Below are positions 17,095 through 25,526 of a stretch of 64,000 nt of DNA, one piece after another; position 1 is the stretch's first letter, and the number at the start of each line of letters is the position of its first letter. Made by a program: the position numbers and the translations under genes. Origin of the DNA: Cohnella baijiui (lineage in GTDB: Bacteria; Bacillota; Bacilli; Paenibacillales; Paenibacillaceae); contig NZ_JAJFOW010000008.1 of assembly GCF_020731285.1 (NCBI RefSeq), positions 124,001-188,000 of the forward strand, read 5' to 3'. The notes under the pieces were generated by a model, which saw only the letters and a list, made by a program, of their open reading frames with translations, was not told the origin of the DNA and did not search any database.

Positions 17095-17856
17095 TTGCCT
17101 AAACGCATTCATACTTTCATCGGCCTCATGGCCCTCTCCCTCAGTCTATCCGCCTGCACCCCGCTGCTAGAAACCCGGGCCGCCGCGAACATGGCGTCTC
17201 CCTCCGCTTCCGGTCAAGCGATTCCCGCTTCTCCGTCCAAGCCGCCCCTATCGTCAGATGATCCTGCGTCCGATCCATCGATTCGCATCCTCGTCAACAA
17301 GATGAGGAGCCTCGACGCCGACTATGCGCCCGACGATCTCGTCCGGGTCGACGTTCCGACCGTGCTGAAGAACGAGGAAGTGAACCAGTTGCGAAAGGAA
17401 GCGGCCGATGCGCTCAAGGCGCTGTTTGCCGGAGCGGAAATCGCCGGCTTCAAGCTGTACGCTCGCTCGGGGTACCGATCGTACCAGACGCAGACCGCGC
17501 TCTTCGCGGGCTACGTAAAAAATCACGGGGAGAAGGAAGCGAACCGCTTCAGCGCCAAGGCTGGCCAGAGCGAGCACCAGACTGGCCTCGCCATGGATAT
17601 CACGAGCGACAGTGTCTCGCTCCAGCTCTCCGAGGACTTCGACGACACCCAAGAAGGCCAATGGGTGCGCGAGCACGCCCCCGAGTATGGATTTATCATC
17701 CGCTATCCGAAGGACAAGGAGGATGTTACGGGTTACATGTATGAGCCTTGGCACCTTCGCTACCTCGGCGCGAAACTCGCGACTGACGTCGCCCGGAGCG
17801 GCCTGACCTACGACGAATACGTGGCCAAGACCGAAAATGGAGGGAATCCGGCATGA
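17095..17856 (+). CDS. VanY-family D-alanyl-D-alanine carboxypeptidase (M15B), lipoprotein
   Basis: This 253-residue enzyme begins with a lipoprotein signal (LSLSACTP lipobox), so it acts on peptidoglycan outside the membrane, removing the terminal D-Ala from stem peptides. The M15 zinc site is visible: SGYRSYQTQ, the first His and Asp in SEHQTGLAMDIT, and EPWHLRYLG with catalytic Glu and third ligand His. A TTG start at 17095 follows AAGGAG by 8 bases. It is the first gene of a tight trio with CapA (4-base overlap) and the amidase. A similar enzyme removes D-Ala targets in glycopeptide resistance, but no VanH/A/X genes are present. Confidence 0.92.
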   Translation: MPKRIHTFIGLMALSLSLSACTPLLETRAAANMASPSASGQAIPASPSKPPLSSDDPASDPSIRILVNKMRSLDADYAPDDLVRVDVPTVLKNEEVNQLRKEAADALKALFAGAEIAGFKLYARSGYRSYQTQTALFAGYVKNHGEKEANRFSAKAGQSEHQTGLAMDITSDSVSLQLSEDFDDTQEGQWVREHAPEYGFIIRYPKDKEDVTGYMYEPWHLRYLGAKLATDVARSGLTYDEYVAKTENGGNPA

Positions 17857-19079
17857 GCGCGAGAAAGAGAAGTCGAAGCAGCCGACGCGTCGCCATCGTC
17901 CTATTCCTGGTCGCCGTCTGTGCCGGATGGGCCGTTTTCGCATGGAACGAGGGTCTGGGAGACGCCTCTCCCGACGCGAAGCATCCGCTCGAGCAGCCTC
18001 CTTCCCCCTCGTCTGCCAGCGAGGACTATACGGAGATTACGCTGGCGGCCGCGGGCGACATCATGTTCCACGACACCGAGCTGAAGAGCGGGTACGACAA
18101 GACGACCAAGCGTTACGACTTCCGTTCATTCTTCGCCGACGTGAAGCCCATCCTGAGCGCGGCGGACCTCGCGATCGCCAACTTCGAGACGACGACGGGC
18201 GGCCTGGAAGCGATGCCCTACATGGGTTATCCGCGCTTCAACTCGCCCGACGAGACGATCGACGCCGTCCGGGACGCCGGGTTCGACGTGTTGACGACCG
18301 CGAACAATCACGCCCTGGATACCGGAAGCCAAGGGATTGTCCGCACGCTGGAACAGATTCACAAGCGCGGCATCGACACGGTCGGCACCTACGCCAAACG
18401 GCCGGATACGCGCGTGTTGATGAAGGACGTACAAGGCATCAAGCTCGCCTTCCTCTCCTACACCGAGAGTACGAACGGCCTCGAAAACACCCTGACGCCG
18501 GAAGAACTCGATACGATGATCAACGTGGTCGACGAGCGCAAGATCAAAGAAGATATCGCGTACGCCAAAGCCCAAAAGGCGGACCTCATCATCGCCGTCA
18601 TGCACTGGGGCAACGAATACGAGCGCGAACCCGCCGCCAGGCAGCAGAATCTCGCCAAGCAGCTTGTGGGCGAAGGTGTCGATCTCATCCTCGGCAGCCA
18701 TCCGCACGTCATTCAGAAGTCCGAGCGCTCGTCGGCGGGCGGACACGAGGGCTTCGTCATTTACTCCATGGGGAACTTCATCTCCAATCAGCGGCTTGAG
18801 ACGCTGGACAATGCGTACACCGAAGACGGCATCATCCTAAACTTCCGCATCCGGAAAAACAAAGCCTCGAACGAAACGACGATCCGGAAGGTCGACTATG
18901 TGCCAACCTGGGTGTATAGAGACAAGGAGCAAGGCCAAAGCACGTATGCGTACAAGATTCTGCCGATCACCGACTTCCTTGAGAACGATGAGTTGTCCGC
19001 GGCTTATAAGCAGCGAATGCAGCGGTCATACCAGGATACGATGGCGCAAATGGACGGGGGATCCAGCGATGAGCGATAG
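17853..19079 (+). CDS. CapA-family protein, membrane-anchored
   Basis: This 408-residue protein has an N-terminal signal anchor (about 12-29) and an external calcineurin-like domain: AAAGDIMFHDTEL, AIANFETTTGG, FDVLTTANNHALDTGSQG, IAVMHWGNEYE and LILGSHPHVIQ. Family members take part in poly-gamma-glutamate formation or act as envelope phosphoesterases. The ATG overlaps the VanY-like stop by 4 bases, and its end overlaps the amidase start by 11 bases, so the three are cotranslated. A second CapA-like gene at 11602 lacks the anchor. Complete cap genes (B, C) are not nearby, so a cell-wall role is more likely than capsule synthesis. Confidence 0.9.
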   Translation: MSARKRSRSSRRVAIVLFLVAVCAGWAVFAWNEGLGDASPDAKHPLEQPPSPSSASEDYTEITLAAAGDIMFHDTELKSGYDKTTKRYDFRSFFADVKPILSAADLAIANFETTTGGLEAMPYMGYPRFNSPDETIDAVRDAGFDVLTTANNHALDTGSQGIVRTLEQIHKRGIDTVGTYAKRPDTRVLMKDVQGIKLAFLSYTESTNGLENTLTPEELDTMINVVDERKIKEDIAYAKAQKADLIIAVMHWGNEYEREPAARQQNLAKQLVGEGVDLILGSHPHVIQKSERSSAGGHEGFVIYSMGNFISNQRLETLDNAYTEDGIILNFRIRKNKASNETTIRKVDYVPTWVYRDKEQGQSTYAYKILPITDFLENDELSAAYKQRMQRSYQDTMAQMDGGSSDER

Positions 19080-19857
19080 ATGGACACAAGACCCTGCTCA
19101 CCGCCCCCGCCTTCGGAATCGCTCCCGGATCCGTTCCCGCCGTCTCCTCTTCCTCCTCGCAGCTGTCGCGCTTGTCGCGTTGATTTGGTCTTTCTCCAAC
19201 CGGGTGCTGCCGACCACGTCGGCCAGCGAGTCCCGGGCCTTGCTGCCGGGGGGCTCGGCGGATCGGCCTGACGGCTCGGCCTTGCCGGCCACAGGAACCG
19301 GCCGCTACAAGATCGTCGTGGACGCCGGCCACGGCGGATTCGATCCCGGCGCGGAAGGCGCTAGCGGAGACGAAGAAAAGGACTTCACGCTGAATTTGGC
19401 GACGAAGGTGGCCGACCTGCTCCGCCGGGAACCGGAGCTGTTCGAGGTCCACATGACCCGAACGGACGACACGTACATCGAGTTGGAAGACCGCTCCGGC
19501 ATGGCCAACGCGATCGATGCGGATGCTTTCATCTCCATTCACGGCAACACCTTCGTCGAAGACCCGAAGGTATCCGGAACGGAGAGTTATTATTACGATA
19601 GCGGGAGCCAGGCGCTGGCCCAAGCGATCCATGGCCCCCTGCTGGAAGCGCTCGGATTCCGCGACCGGGGCGTCAAGAAGGAAGGATGGAAGGTGCTCAC
19701 GACCAGCCAAGTACCTGCGACCCTGCTGGAAATCGGCTTCCTGACGAATCCGGCCGAGGAGGCGAAGCTGCTGGAGCCCAAGACGCAGGATCAAGCCGCC
19801 CAAGCCATCGTGAACGGGTTAAAGCAATTTCTGCAAACGGCCGGCAAGCCGCAATGA
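19069..19857 (+). CDS. N-acetylmuramoyl-L-alanine amidase (Amidase_3)
   Basis: This 262-residue peptidoglycan amidase has an Arg-rich cytoplasmic stretch, a signal anchor at about 25-42 and a linker, then the zinc amidase domain (about 75-258): VVDAGHGGFDPGAEG (first His ligand), the Glu in KDFTLNLATK, ISIHGNTF (second His) and LLEIGFLTNPAE (catalytic Glu). It cuts the bond between muramic acid and L-Ala outside the membrane. The start at 19069 has GGGGG 8 bases upstream and overlaps the CapA end. It closes the VanY-CapA-amidase unit. Confidence 0.92.
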   Translation: MSDRWTQDPAHRPRLRNRSRIRSRRLLFLLAAVALVALIWSFSNRVLPTTSASESRALLPGGSADRPDGSALPATGTGRYKIVVDAGHGGFDPGAEGASGDEEKDFTLNLATKVADLLRREPELFEVHMTRTDDTYIELEDRSGMANAIDADAFISIHGNTFVEDPKVSGTESYYYDSGSQALAQAIHGPLLEALGFRDRGVKKEGWKVLTTSQVPATLLEIGFLTNPAEEAKLLEPKTQDQAAQAIVNGLKQFLQTAGKPQ

Positions 19858-19896
19858 ATCGGAAGCGAAACGACACGAAAAATAGAGACGGTCACG

Positions 19897-20256
19897 TTAA
19901 TTGGAGATTTCCACGACGGCTCGATAGGTCGCCTCGTCCGGAATCGATTTGATCATGTAGTCGGCCAAATCCGCCCGCGTAATGCCCTGCGCTTTGGTTA
20001 GATGTTGATGAATCGCGGTCCGGTACGCCCCCGTCTTCTGTCCGTTCGTCAGCCGCGGAGGGCGAACGACGGTCCAGTCCAGCCCTGAACGCCGCAATTG
20101 CGCCTCCATTCGGGCCATGTCGATAACGCCCTTCGCTAAACGCCGGCAAACGGTAACATCACGATCAGATTGCGTATGGAGAACACGCAAGCATCTAATC
20201 ATGATCAAAACAGAGATATCATGTCCGCCTTGTCCTCTTCCGAATACTAGCCACAA
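19897..20256 (-). pseudogene. NAD(P)-binding SDR relic (C-terminal part)
   Basis: The last ~70 codons read as the C-terminus of an atypical NAD(P)H-binding SDR: MEAQLRRSGLDWTVVRPPRL, then TGAYRTAI and ITRADLADYMIKSI, ending YRAVVEISN. The N-terminal half with the glycine-rich nucleotide motif is missing, and the upstream part of the frame has no family similarity or ribosome binding site. It is a 5'-truncated gene at the end of the GC-rich cell-wall island. Confidence 0.7.
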
Positions 20257-20289
20257 ACCCGGCTTCAGCCCTATCGCTTAGCCGGGTTT
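20255..20289 (-). terminator. Hairpin after the DUF1349 gene
   Basis: A 9-bp stem (20255-20263 with 20281-20289) encloses a 17-base loop and lies just downstream of the minus-strand stop at 20302. The U run is short. Confidence 0.55.
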
Positions 20290-20301
20290 CGGATTGCGCG
20301 T

Positions 20302-20919
20302 TTATTCCGTCGGGGGATCGATATGCAGGTCTTGGTCCGGCGCGGTGAAGTCCCAGCGGGTAAAGGTGACTTCAAAGCCCTCCCGGGTAGGCGAGCAAGC
20401 ATAAGGACCGGCTTGATTGCCCGAAGGGTACGGAAACCGCGCGACCCGAATTGTCCGCCACACATGTCGTCCGCTCCGGGCTCGAATAATCACGGCATCC
20501 TTCATGATCGAAGCGCGCAGGGTGACTTCCTCCCCCGCCCACTCCGGTACGGCCGCAAGCGACCAGTCGGAATAACCGTCCGTCACGACCGCGGCAAGTT
20601 GGGGCATGCCGTCGTTGATTTCGATGCCGGCTTTAATCCAATGCTCCGGACCGTGATACAACAGCAAGCCCGCCTGATCGTACAGCTCTGTAAAGGATCC
20701 GAGCCGAAAAGACACCTCGACTGCCGTGTCGCGGTCCCACTGCGCCAACAACGCCGGCCCGTCTTCGAATTCAAAGCCGTATAACGTCCTTTTCCAGAAA
20801 TCTCTGCCTTTCTCTGGCACTATCTTCAGCGTATCGCCTTCCTCCCGGGAAATCTGCGGGGGATTGAGCCATACGCCTGCGTTCCAGTCCATTCGCTTTC
20901 TGCCCTGCCTTGCCATCAT
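20302..20919 (-). CDS. DUF1349 family protein (concanavalin-like)
   Basis: This 205-residue cytoplasmic protein has the DUF1349 pattern: NPPQISREEGDTLKIVP at the start, the conserved FWKRTLYGF, DQAGLLLYHGPEHWIKAGIE and DWSLAAVPEWAG in the middle, and YACSPTREGFEVTF at the end. The fold is a jelly-roll that may bind carbohydrate; biochemical function is not known. AAGGAGG precedes the ATG. It appears monocistronic, with a hairpin downstream. Confidence 0.85.
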   Translation of the reverse strand: MMARQGRKRMDWNAGVWLNPPQISREEGDTLKIVPEKGRDFWKRTLYGFEFEDGPALLAQWDRDTAVEVSFRLGSFTELYDQAGLLLYHGPEHWIKAGIEINDGMPQLAAVVTDGYSDWSLAAVPEWAGEEVTLRASIMKDAVIIRARSGRHVWRTIRVARFPYPSGNQAGPYACSPTREGFEVTFTRWDFTAPDQDLHIDPPTE

Positions 20920-21028
20920 AACGGCCTCCTTCGAATGTGAAGCTGCGATGAAGCGGCATAATTAAAACGATAAGAAATGACGATGCCGGATGTCAAGTCG
21001 AATCCCGGCGCGACCTGAAGCAAACCAA

Positions 21029-21058
21029 AGAAGGATCTCCTGGACCGGAGATCCTTCT
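21029..21058 (-). terminator. Intrinsic terminator after the SnoaL-like gene
   Basis: A 12-bp perfect stem (21029-21040 with 21047-21058) and a 6-base loop lie 4 bases past the stop codon of the minus-strand gene. Confidence 0.75.
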
Positions 21059-21061
21059 TTC

Positions 21062-21502
21062 TTACCTTAAATTAAAAAGACCCTTTCCAGTCTTCATATC
21101 GATTGGTAAAGATGAATGTTCATGAGTGATAAGCCAGGAATCATTTTCTTTTCTTAAACCAAATGTGAAACGATTGGTCATTTGACGAAGCTTCTCTCCT
21201 GATTCTATATCGTGTGCAGCAAAGGTAACGGCACAATGAACAAATGCAAGATTCAAGTTTTCTTTTACTACGAAGTCATTGAAATCAACATGAAGCGAAA
21301 CGCCTTCTGCCCTTAATCCGTTAAACCACTCTTCAACATTTGCCTTCCAGGGAGAGATACCCTCGCTCTCCCAGTTCCCCCAGCAATCATAAATATGTAT
21401 TTCGGGTGCATAGGACGATAAGAATCCTTCAACATTTTTATCGTAAACGGAAGACTTGTAATTTTCTAGCACGTCCTGAACTTTTATAAAATGGACCTTC
21501 AT
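21062..21502 (-). CDS. SnoaL-like / DUF4440 family protein
   Basis: This 146-residue protein has a cystatin-like cone fold: an N-terminal helix (VQDVLENYKSSVYDKNVEGF), then a strand with PEIHIYDCWGNWE, a helical SPWKANVEEWFNGL and C-terminal strands ending WLITHEHSSLPI. Members are ketosteroid-isomerase-like enzymes or ligand-binding proteins; no catalytic pair is clear. ATG 21502 is preferred because AAAGGGG lies 9 bases upstream, against zero spacing for ATG 21511. The gene is visibly AT-richer than its neighbours, a hint of separate origin. Confidence 0.8.
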   Translation of the reverse strand: MKVHFIKVQDVLENYKSSVYDKNVEGFLSSYAPEIHIYDCWGNWESEGISPWKANVEEWFNGLRAEGVSLHVDFNDFVVKENLNLAFVHCAVTFAAHDIESGEKLRQMTNRFTFGLRKENDSWLITHEHSSLPIDMKTGKGLFNLR

Positions 21503-21620
21503 CAAACTCATCCCCTTTACTTACTTTCGATTTCCGCGTTTTGTTGGCGGGACTCCGGTTTGAAATGAAGCAGCTTCCCTTTCGGCTGGCCGCGAACCCG
21601 CGGAACGGGAATGCCGAATG

Positions 21621-22091
21621 TTAGACGGACATCTTCTGCAGTTGCGCTTCGAGCCGGTCCAGATTTTGCTCGTTGGCCGAAGTCGCGAATTTCCGGACGG
21701 AGTTGAACACGGCGGCCGATTCGAAGCGCTGGCGCCAAGTCAGCCTCGTTTTGCCGCCAAGATCCTCGAAAGTTGCCGTTAGCTGGAAATAGGGAGCGCA
21801 TGTGTGCCGCAGCACGATCCTTTCAGGGCTGACTTCGACGAATTCGCTTTTGTTGGGATAATCGACCCCGTCCGGACCATGCATCACGAATTCCCATACC
21901 CCACCCGGCCGCAAATCAAATTGTTGAAAGGTGTTCGTAAACCCGCTCGGACCCCACCACTGCGCCAAATGCTCGGGGTTTGTCCAGGCTTCATAAACGA
22001 GAGCAGGTGTTGCATGGATCTCGCGCGTCGCGACAAATTCGTTTGCTTCTGCCGCGCCGATTTCGTTGTTTGTCCCGATGTTTTCCGACAT
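21621..22091 (-). CDS. SRPBCC/AHSA1-domain protein
   Basis: This 156-residue START-like protein has VATREIHATPALVYEAWTNP, then EHLAQWWGPSGFTNTF, DLRPGGVWEFVMHGPDG and a C-terminal amphipathic helix (NLDRLEAQLQKM). The WWGP and RPGG motifs mark the activator-of-Hsp90 type of SRPBCC protein, often paired with ArsR repressors. It probably binds a hydrophobic ligand. AAGGAGG lies before the ATG. No ArsR partner is adjacent, unlike the SRPBCC gene at 24659. Confidence 0.87.
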   Translation of the reverse strand: MSENIGTNNEIGAAEANEFVATREIHATPALVYEAWTNPEHLAQWWGPSGFTNTFQQFDLRPGGVWEFVMHGPDGVDYPNKSEFVEVSPERIVLRHTCAPYFQLTATFEDLGGKTRLTWRQRFESAAVFNSVRKFATSANEQNLDRLEAQLQKMSV

Positions 22092-22202
22092 ATCCGATCC
22101 TTCCTCCTTTACCTATCCAAGTGAGTCCATTATAAAGCATGACGCCACGTCATGCACAAGCGTTAATAGGTATTGGCCATGCGGACACCTCCTTTTCGGA
22201 AA

Positions 22203-22232
22203 TAAAAAAGAGCCCTGCGTAAGGGGCTCTTC
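22203..22232 (-). terminator. Intrinsic terminator of the UvrA-like gene
   Basis: An 8-bp stem around GAGCCC/GGGCTC (22209-22216 with 22225-22232) is followed on the minus strand by TTTTTTATTT. Confidence 0.85.
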
Positions 22233-22270
22233 GAAGAAGCAGCGTGCGCAACGCGAACATATCTTTCTTC

Positions 22271-24526
22271 TTACCTTAAATATTTTCCCGTAATCGACTG
22301 CTCGGCATGGATAATCTGCGTCGGTGTGCCCTCGAACACGACCTGGCCGCCTTTGCTGCCGCCATCCGGCCCCATATCGACGATCCAATCCGCTTGGCTG
22401 ATCACTTCGAGGTTGTGCTCGATGACGATCACCGTATTGCCGGCGTCTACGAGACGGTTCATGATCGCAAGAAGGTGGCCGATATCCGACATATGCAGCC
22501 CGGTCGTCGGTTCGTCCATCACGTAGATGCTGCCGTTCTTGTGCAGCTCGCTAGCCAGTTTGATGCGCTGGCATTCCCCGCCCGAGAGGGTACTGAGCGG
22601 TTGGCCGAGCGTGATATAGTTCAACCCTACGTCGCTCATCGCCTGGAGCTTGCGCACGACTTCTTTGAGCTCGAAGAATTTCAATGCCTGCTCCACCGTC
22701 ATCTCCAGCACCTCGGCAATGGACTTGCCGTTCAGCTTGTACGCAAGCACTTCTTCCTTGAACCGTTTGCCTCCGCAAACTTCGCAGGGCAGCTTCACGC
22801 TGTCGAGGTACGCAAGATCCGTATACACGACGCCCAGTCCTTGGCAGTTCTCGCAAGCCCCTTTGGAGTTGAAGCTGAACAAGCCTTGGTTCACCTTGTT
22901 CGCGGAAGCAAAAGCTTTGCGCACATCATCCATGATGCCCGTATAGGTCGCGGGATTCGAGCGTGTGGATACGCCTACCGCCGATTGGTCGATCACGATC
23001 GCGTCCGGATGCTGGTTGAGAAATACATCGTTGATCAGCGTACTTTTGCCCGAGCCGGCGACCCCGGTAACGGCCGTAAGCACACCGGTCGGAAGATCTA
23101 CGCTAACGTTCCGCAAGTTGTGCAAGGTGGCATCCCGTATGGACAGCTTGCCGGACGGCTGCCTGCAATCGTGCTTCAATACGAGCGGCCGCTTCATATG
23201 GGTGCCGGTCAGCGTATCGGCCGCAAGCAGGCCTTGGAAGCTTCCTTCGAACACGATGTTGCCGCCGCGGCTGCCGGCGTAAGGCCCGACATCGACGATA
23301 TGGTCCGCCACCTTGATCACATCGGGATCATGCTCGACGACAATGACGGTGTTGCCTTTGTCGCGCAGCTTCTGCAGCAATTCGTTTAACCGGTGCACAT
23401 CTCGGGGATGCAAGCCGACGCTGGGCTCGTCGAAGATGTACGTGACGTCCACCAGACTGCCGCTCAGGTGCTTGACCATCTTGACGCGCTGCGACTCGCC
23501 GCCGGACAACGTATCCGTTTCGCGATCCAGCGTCAAGTAATCGAGTCCGATGTCCACCAGATGCTGCAACCGTTCCGTCAGCGTCCGGACGATCGGGGCG
23601 GCGATGGGGTCGTCGATCTCCCGAATGACCCGGATCAGTTGTCCGACCTCCATGGAGGACAGCTCCGCAATATTGCGCCCCTGGATTTTGCAATGGAGAG
23701 CGGCCTGGCAGAGTCTTGCCCCACGACAGCTGGAGCAGGGGCCCTCAGTGATGTATGGAGCAACGGATTGTTGCGTGCGCTCGGACATCGTTTTCAAATC
23801 CCGCTTGATGTATTTATTGGTGAACTTTTCGATGAAGCCTTCCACCGTTATGTTGATGGTTTTCCCGCCGAACTGCGTCCCCACTTTTTTCGCTTTTCCG
23901 TACAGCAGCTGTTCCAATTCTTCCTCCGAATAATCGCTCAGCTTCTTGTCGGGATCGAAAGGTCCAGATTGCACGATCATCGTCCAATCGAAGCCGTCCG
24001 CACCGTAGCCTGGCAGCATGATGGCCCCTTCGTTTAACGACTTCGACAGGTCCACCGCCTTGCTCATGTCGACCCCCAGACTGCGCCCGATCCCGTTGCA
24101 CTCGGGGCACATGCCTTGAGGATCGTTAAACGAGAACATATTGACTTGTCCGATATGGGGGTGACCCACACGGGAGAAGAGCAGACGGAGAATGGGAGAA
24201 ATATCGGTAATCGTGCCCATTGTGGAATGCGAGCCCCCGCCCAACCGTTTCTGATCCACGATCACGGCCATGCTCAGGTTCTCGATCGCGTCTGCGTCCG
24301 GCTGCGGAAAACGCGGCAGAAAGTTGCGGACGAACATACTGAAGTTTTCGTTCAGCAAACGTTGGGATTCGGAGGCGATCGTATCGAACACGATCGAAGA
24401 TTTGCCGGATCCCGATACGCCGGTAAAGATCGTTATCTTCCGCTTGGGAATGCGCAAAGAGACGTTTTTGAGATTGTTCTCCCTTGCGCCCGAGATGACG
24501 ATGTACTCCTGATTCGCTTCGCTCAT
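22271..24526 (-). CDS. UvrA2-like excinuclease ABC subunit A paralogue
   Basis: This 751-residue duplicated ABC ATPase is shorter than housekeeping UvrA (~950), matching the UvrA2/DrrC type. Walker A motifs are GVSGSGKSSIVFDT (about 38) and GVAGSGKSTLINDV; signature motifs are LSGGESQRVKM and LSGGECQRIKLA; Walker B regions end in FDEPSVGLH and MDEPTTGLH. Zinc-binding Cys pairs appear as CPECNG, CENCQG and CEVCGG. It probably binds DNA carrying bulky adducts or protects against intercalating drugs. I chose ATG 24526 because AAGGA is well spaced from it. The UvrB-binding insertion looks reduced, but I could not align it. Confidence 0.93.
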   Translation of the reverse strand: MSEANQEYIVISGARENNLKNVSLRIPKRKITIFTGVSGSGKSSIVFDTIASESQRLLNENFSMFVRNFLPRFPQPDADAIENLSMAVIVDQKRLGGGSHSTMGTITDISPILRLLFSRVGHPHIGQVNMFSFNDPQGMCPECNGIGRSLGVDMSKAVDLSKSLNEGAIMLPGYGADGFDWTMIVQSGPFDPDKKLSDYSEEELEQLLYGKAKKVGTQFGGKTINITVEGFIEKFTNKYIKRDLKTMSERTQQSVAPYITEGPCSSCRGARLCQAALHCKIQGRNIAELSSMEVGQLIRVIREIDDPIAAPIVRTLTERLQHLVDIGLDYLTLDRETDTLSGGESQRVKMVKHLSGSLVDVTYIFDEPSVGLHPRDVHRLNELLQKLRDKGNTVIVVEHDPDVIKVADHIVDVGPYAGSRGGNIVFEGSFQGLLAADTLTGTHMKRPLVLKHDCRQPSGKLSIRDATLHNLRNVSVDLPTGVLTAVTGVAGSGKSTLINDVFLNQHPDAIVIDQSAVGVSTRSNPATYTGIMDDVRKAFASANKVNQGLFSFNSKGACENCQGLGVVYTDLAYLDSVKLPCEVCGGKRFKEEVLAYKLNGKSIAEVLEMTVEQALKFFELKEVVRKLQAMSDVGLNYITLGQPLSTLSGGECQRIKLASELHKNGSIYVMDEPTTGLHMSDIGHLLAIMNRLVDAGNTVIVIEHNLEVISQADWIVDMGPDGGSKGGQVVFEGTPTQIIHAEQSITGKYLR

Positions 24527-24595
24527 GCATGACATCCTTCCGATTATGATCTATTCGAAACGGTTAGCGCTTGGCAGACGGATCGAAGACGGCAT

Positions 24596-24625
24596 AAACC
24601 GGCTGCATGAAGATGCAGCCGGTTT
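24596..24625 (-). terminator. Hairpin after the SRPBCC gene
   Basis: A perfect 13-bp stem (24596-24608 with 24613-24625) with a 4-base loop lies 34 bases past the SRPBCC stop. No long U run follows, so efficiency is uncertain. Confidence 0.6.
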
Positions 24626-24658
24626 GGTTCAAGCAGGGCAACCGAGGTTCGCACGCGG

Positions 24659-25078
24659 TTATTGTTCCAACGCTTTTTCAAGCCCGCCGCACCATTTCGT
24701 CCAGCCGAACTTGGCTCCGCCAAGCGCCTGCTCGTTCGAGATGCCGGTTTGTTCGAGATGAAGGTTTACTTTCCCGCCCCCTAGATCCTGCAGCGTCCAG
24801 GTGACTGTATGCTGCTCTCCGCTGGCCCACGTATAGGACAACCGGTTCGGTTCCTCCACAATCAGCACTTCGCCTTCGATAATGCCGTTCCACCATTCGG
24901 TCGGCTGCGCGCGAAACTGAAAACGATGTCCGACGACTGGCTTGAAATCATTTTCCATCGCCTGACCGGTGTGATTGTCGACCACCCACTTGGACAGCTT
25001 GTTCGAATCGGTGATGGCGGACCAAAGCTTCTCGATCGTGGTCTTGTACTGAAAATCCAGGTTTAAAGTCAAACTCAT
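24659..25078 (-). CDS. SRPBCC/AHSA1-domain protein, ArsR partner
   Basis: This 139-residue START-like protein has FQYKTTIEKLWSAITDSN near the start, LSKWVVDNHTG, VVGHRFQFRAQPTEWWNGII and SYTWASGEQHTVTW, and a C-terminal helix GWTKWCGGLEKAL. Its ATG overlaps the TGA of the upstream ArsR gene, so the two are coupled and controlled by the promoter at 25497-25526. Such ArsR-SRPBCC pairs are common in Bacillales; the ligand is unknown. Confidence 0.9.
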   Translation of the reverse strand: MSLTLNLDFQYKTTIEKLWSAITDSNKLSKWVVDNHTGQAMENDFKPVVGHRFQFRAQPTEWWNGIIEGEVLIVEEPNRLSYTWASGEQHTVTWTLQDLGGGKVNLHLEQTGISNEQALGGAKFGWTKWCGGLEKALEQ

Positions 25079-25404
25079 TCTTCTTCCTCCTCCAAAAGTT
25101 GGTTCAGGCGCAGCATATTCGTACTCCAGAACTTGCTGTAGAACGCGATCCAATCTTGCACTTCTCTGAGCGGAGCGGCGTTTAGCCTGAATCGCGTTTC
25201 CCTGCCGACTTTTCGATCCAGAACCAGTCCGGCTTCTTTCAAGATGGTCAGATGCTTGGAAACCGCCGTACGACCCATGGAAAACTGTTCCGTCAATTCA
25301 TGAAGCGGGATTTCCTCTGCCTGCGACAACAGATGAATCAGTCGGCGCCTGGTTGGATCCGCAATCGCGTCAAACACGTCCCGCAACGGGTTGTTCTCGC
25401 TCAC
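25075..25404 (-). CDS. ArsR-family transcriptional repressor
   Basis: This 109-residue winged-helix protein has FDAIADPTRRRLIHLLSQ, the recognition helix region FSMGRTAVSKHLTILKEAGL and the wing LVLDRKVGRETRFRL. No ars-type CxC metal site is present, so it is likely a ligand or redox sensor. It is the first gene of an operon with the SRPBCC protein. Two palindromes around its promoter indicate autorepression. Confidence 0.93.
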   Translation of the reverse strand: MSENNPLRDVFDAIADPTRRRLIHLLSQAEEIPLHELTEQFSMGRTAVSKHLTILKEAGLVLDRKVGRETRFRLNAAPLREVQDWIAFYSKFWSTNMLRLNQLLEEEEE

Positions 25405-25476
25405 AGCACCCTCTCCTAAGGATTAACAGGGGGCGGCATTTTTTCCCGTCACCTCATCCATGGTTTGTTGATTAGA

Positions 25477-25517
25477 CACCATTTAGTGACACTTTGATTA
25501 TAGGTCACCATTTGGTG
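25477..25517 (-). promoter_or_regulatory. Twin operators of the ArsR-SRPBCC operon
   Basis: CACCATTTAGTG (25477-25488) and CACCATTTGGTG (25506-25517) are near-identical dyads spaced 29 bases centre to centre. One lies in the promoter spacer and the other just past the predicted transcript start. Confidence 0.65.
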
Positions 25518-25526
25518 TCATGTCAA
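25497..25526 (-). promoter_or_regulatory. Consensus sigma-A promoter of the ArsR operon
   Basis: On the minus strand, TTGACA (25521-25526) and TATAAT (25497-25502) match the consensus exactly, with an 18-base spacer that contains one of the two operators. Confidence 0.8.

Noticed and set aside
17837..18799. 320-residue plus-strand frame over the CapA gene
   Set aside because: Arg-rich low-complexity translation in another frame of a GC-rich gene with clear CapA motifs.
22271..24526. Housekeeping UvrA
   Set aside because: It is about 200 residues too short and has no UvrB neighbour, fitting a UvrA2-type paralogue.
24596..24625. Recombination (attC-like) site
   Set aside because: No integron integrase or cassette pattern; it is a simple gene-end hairpin.
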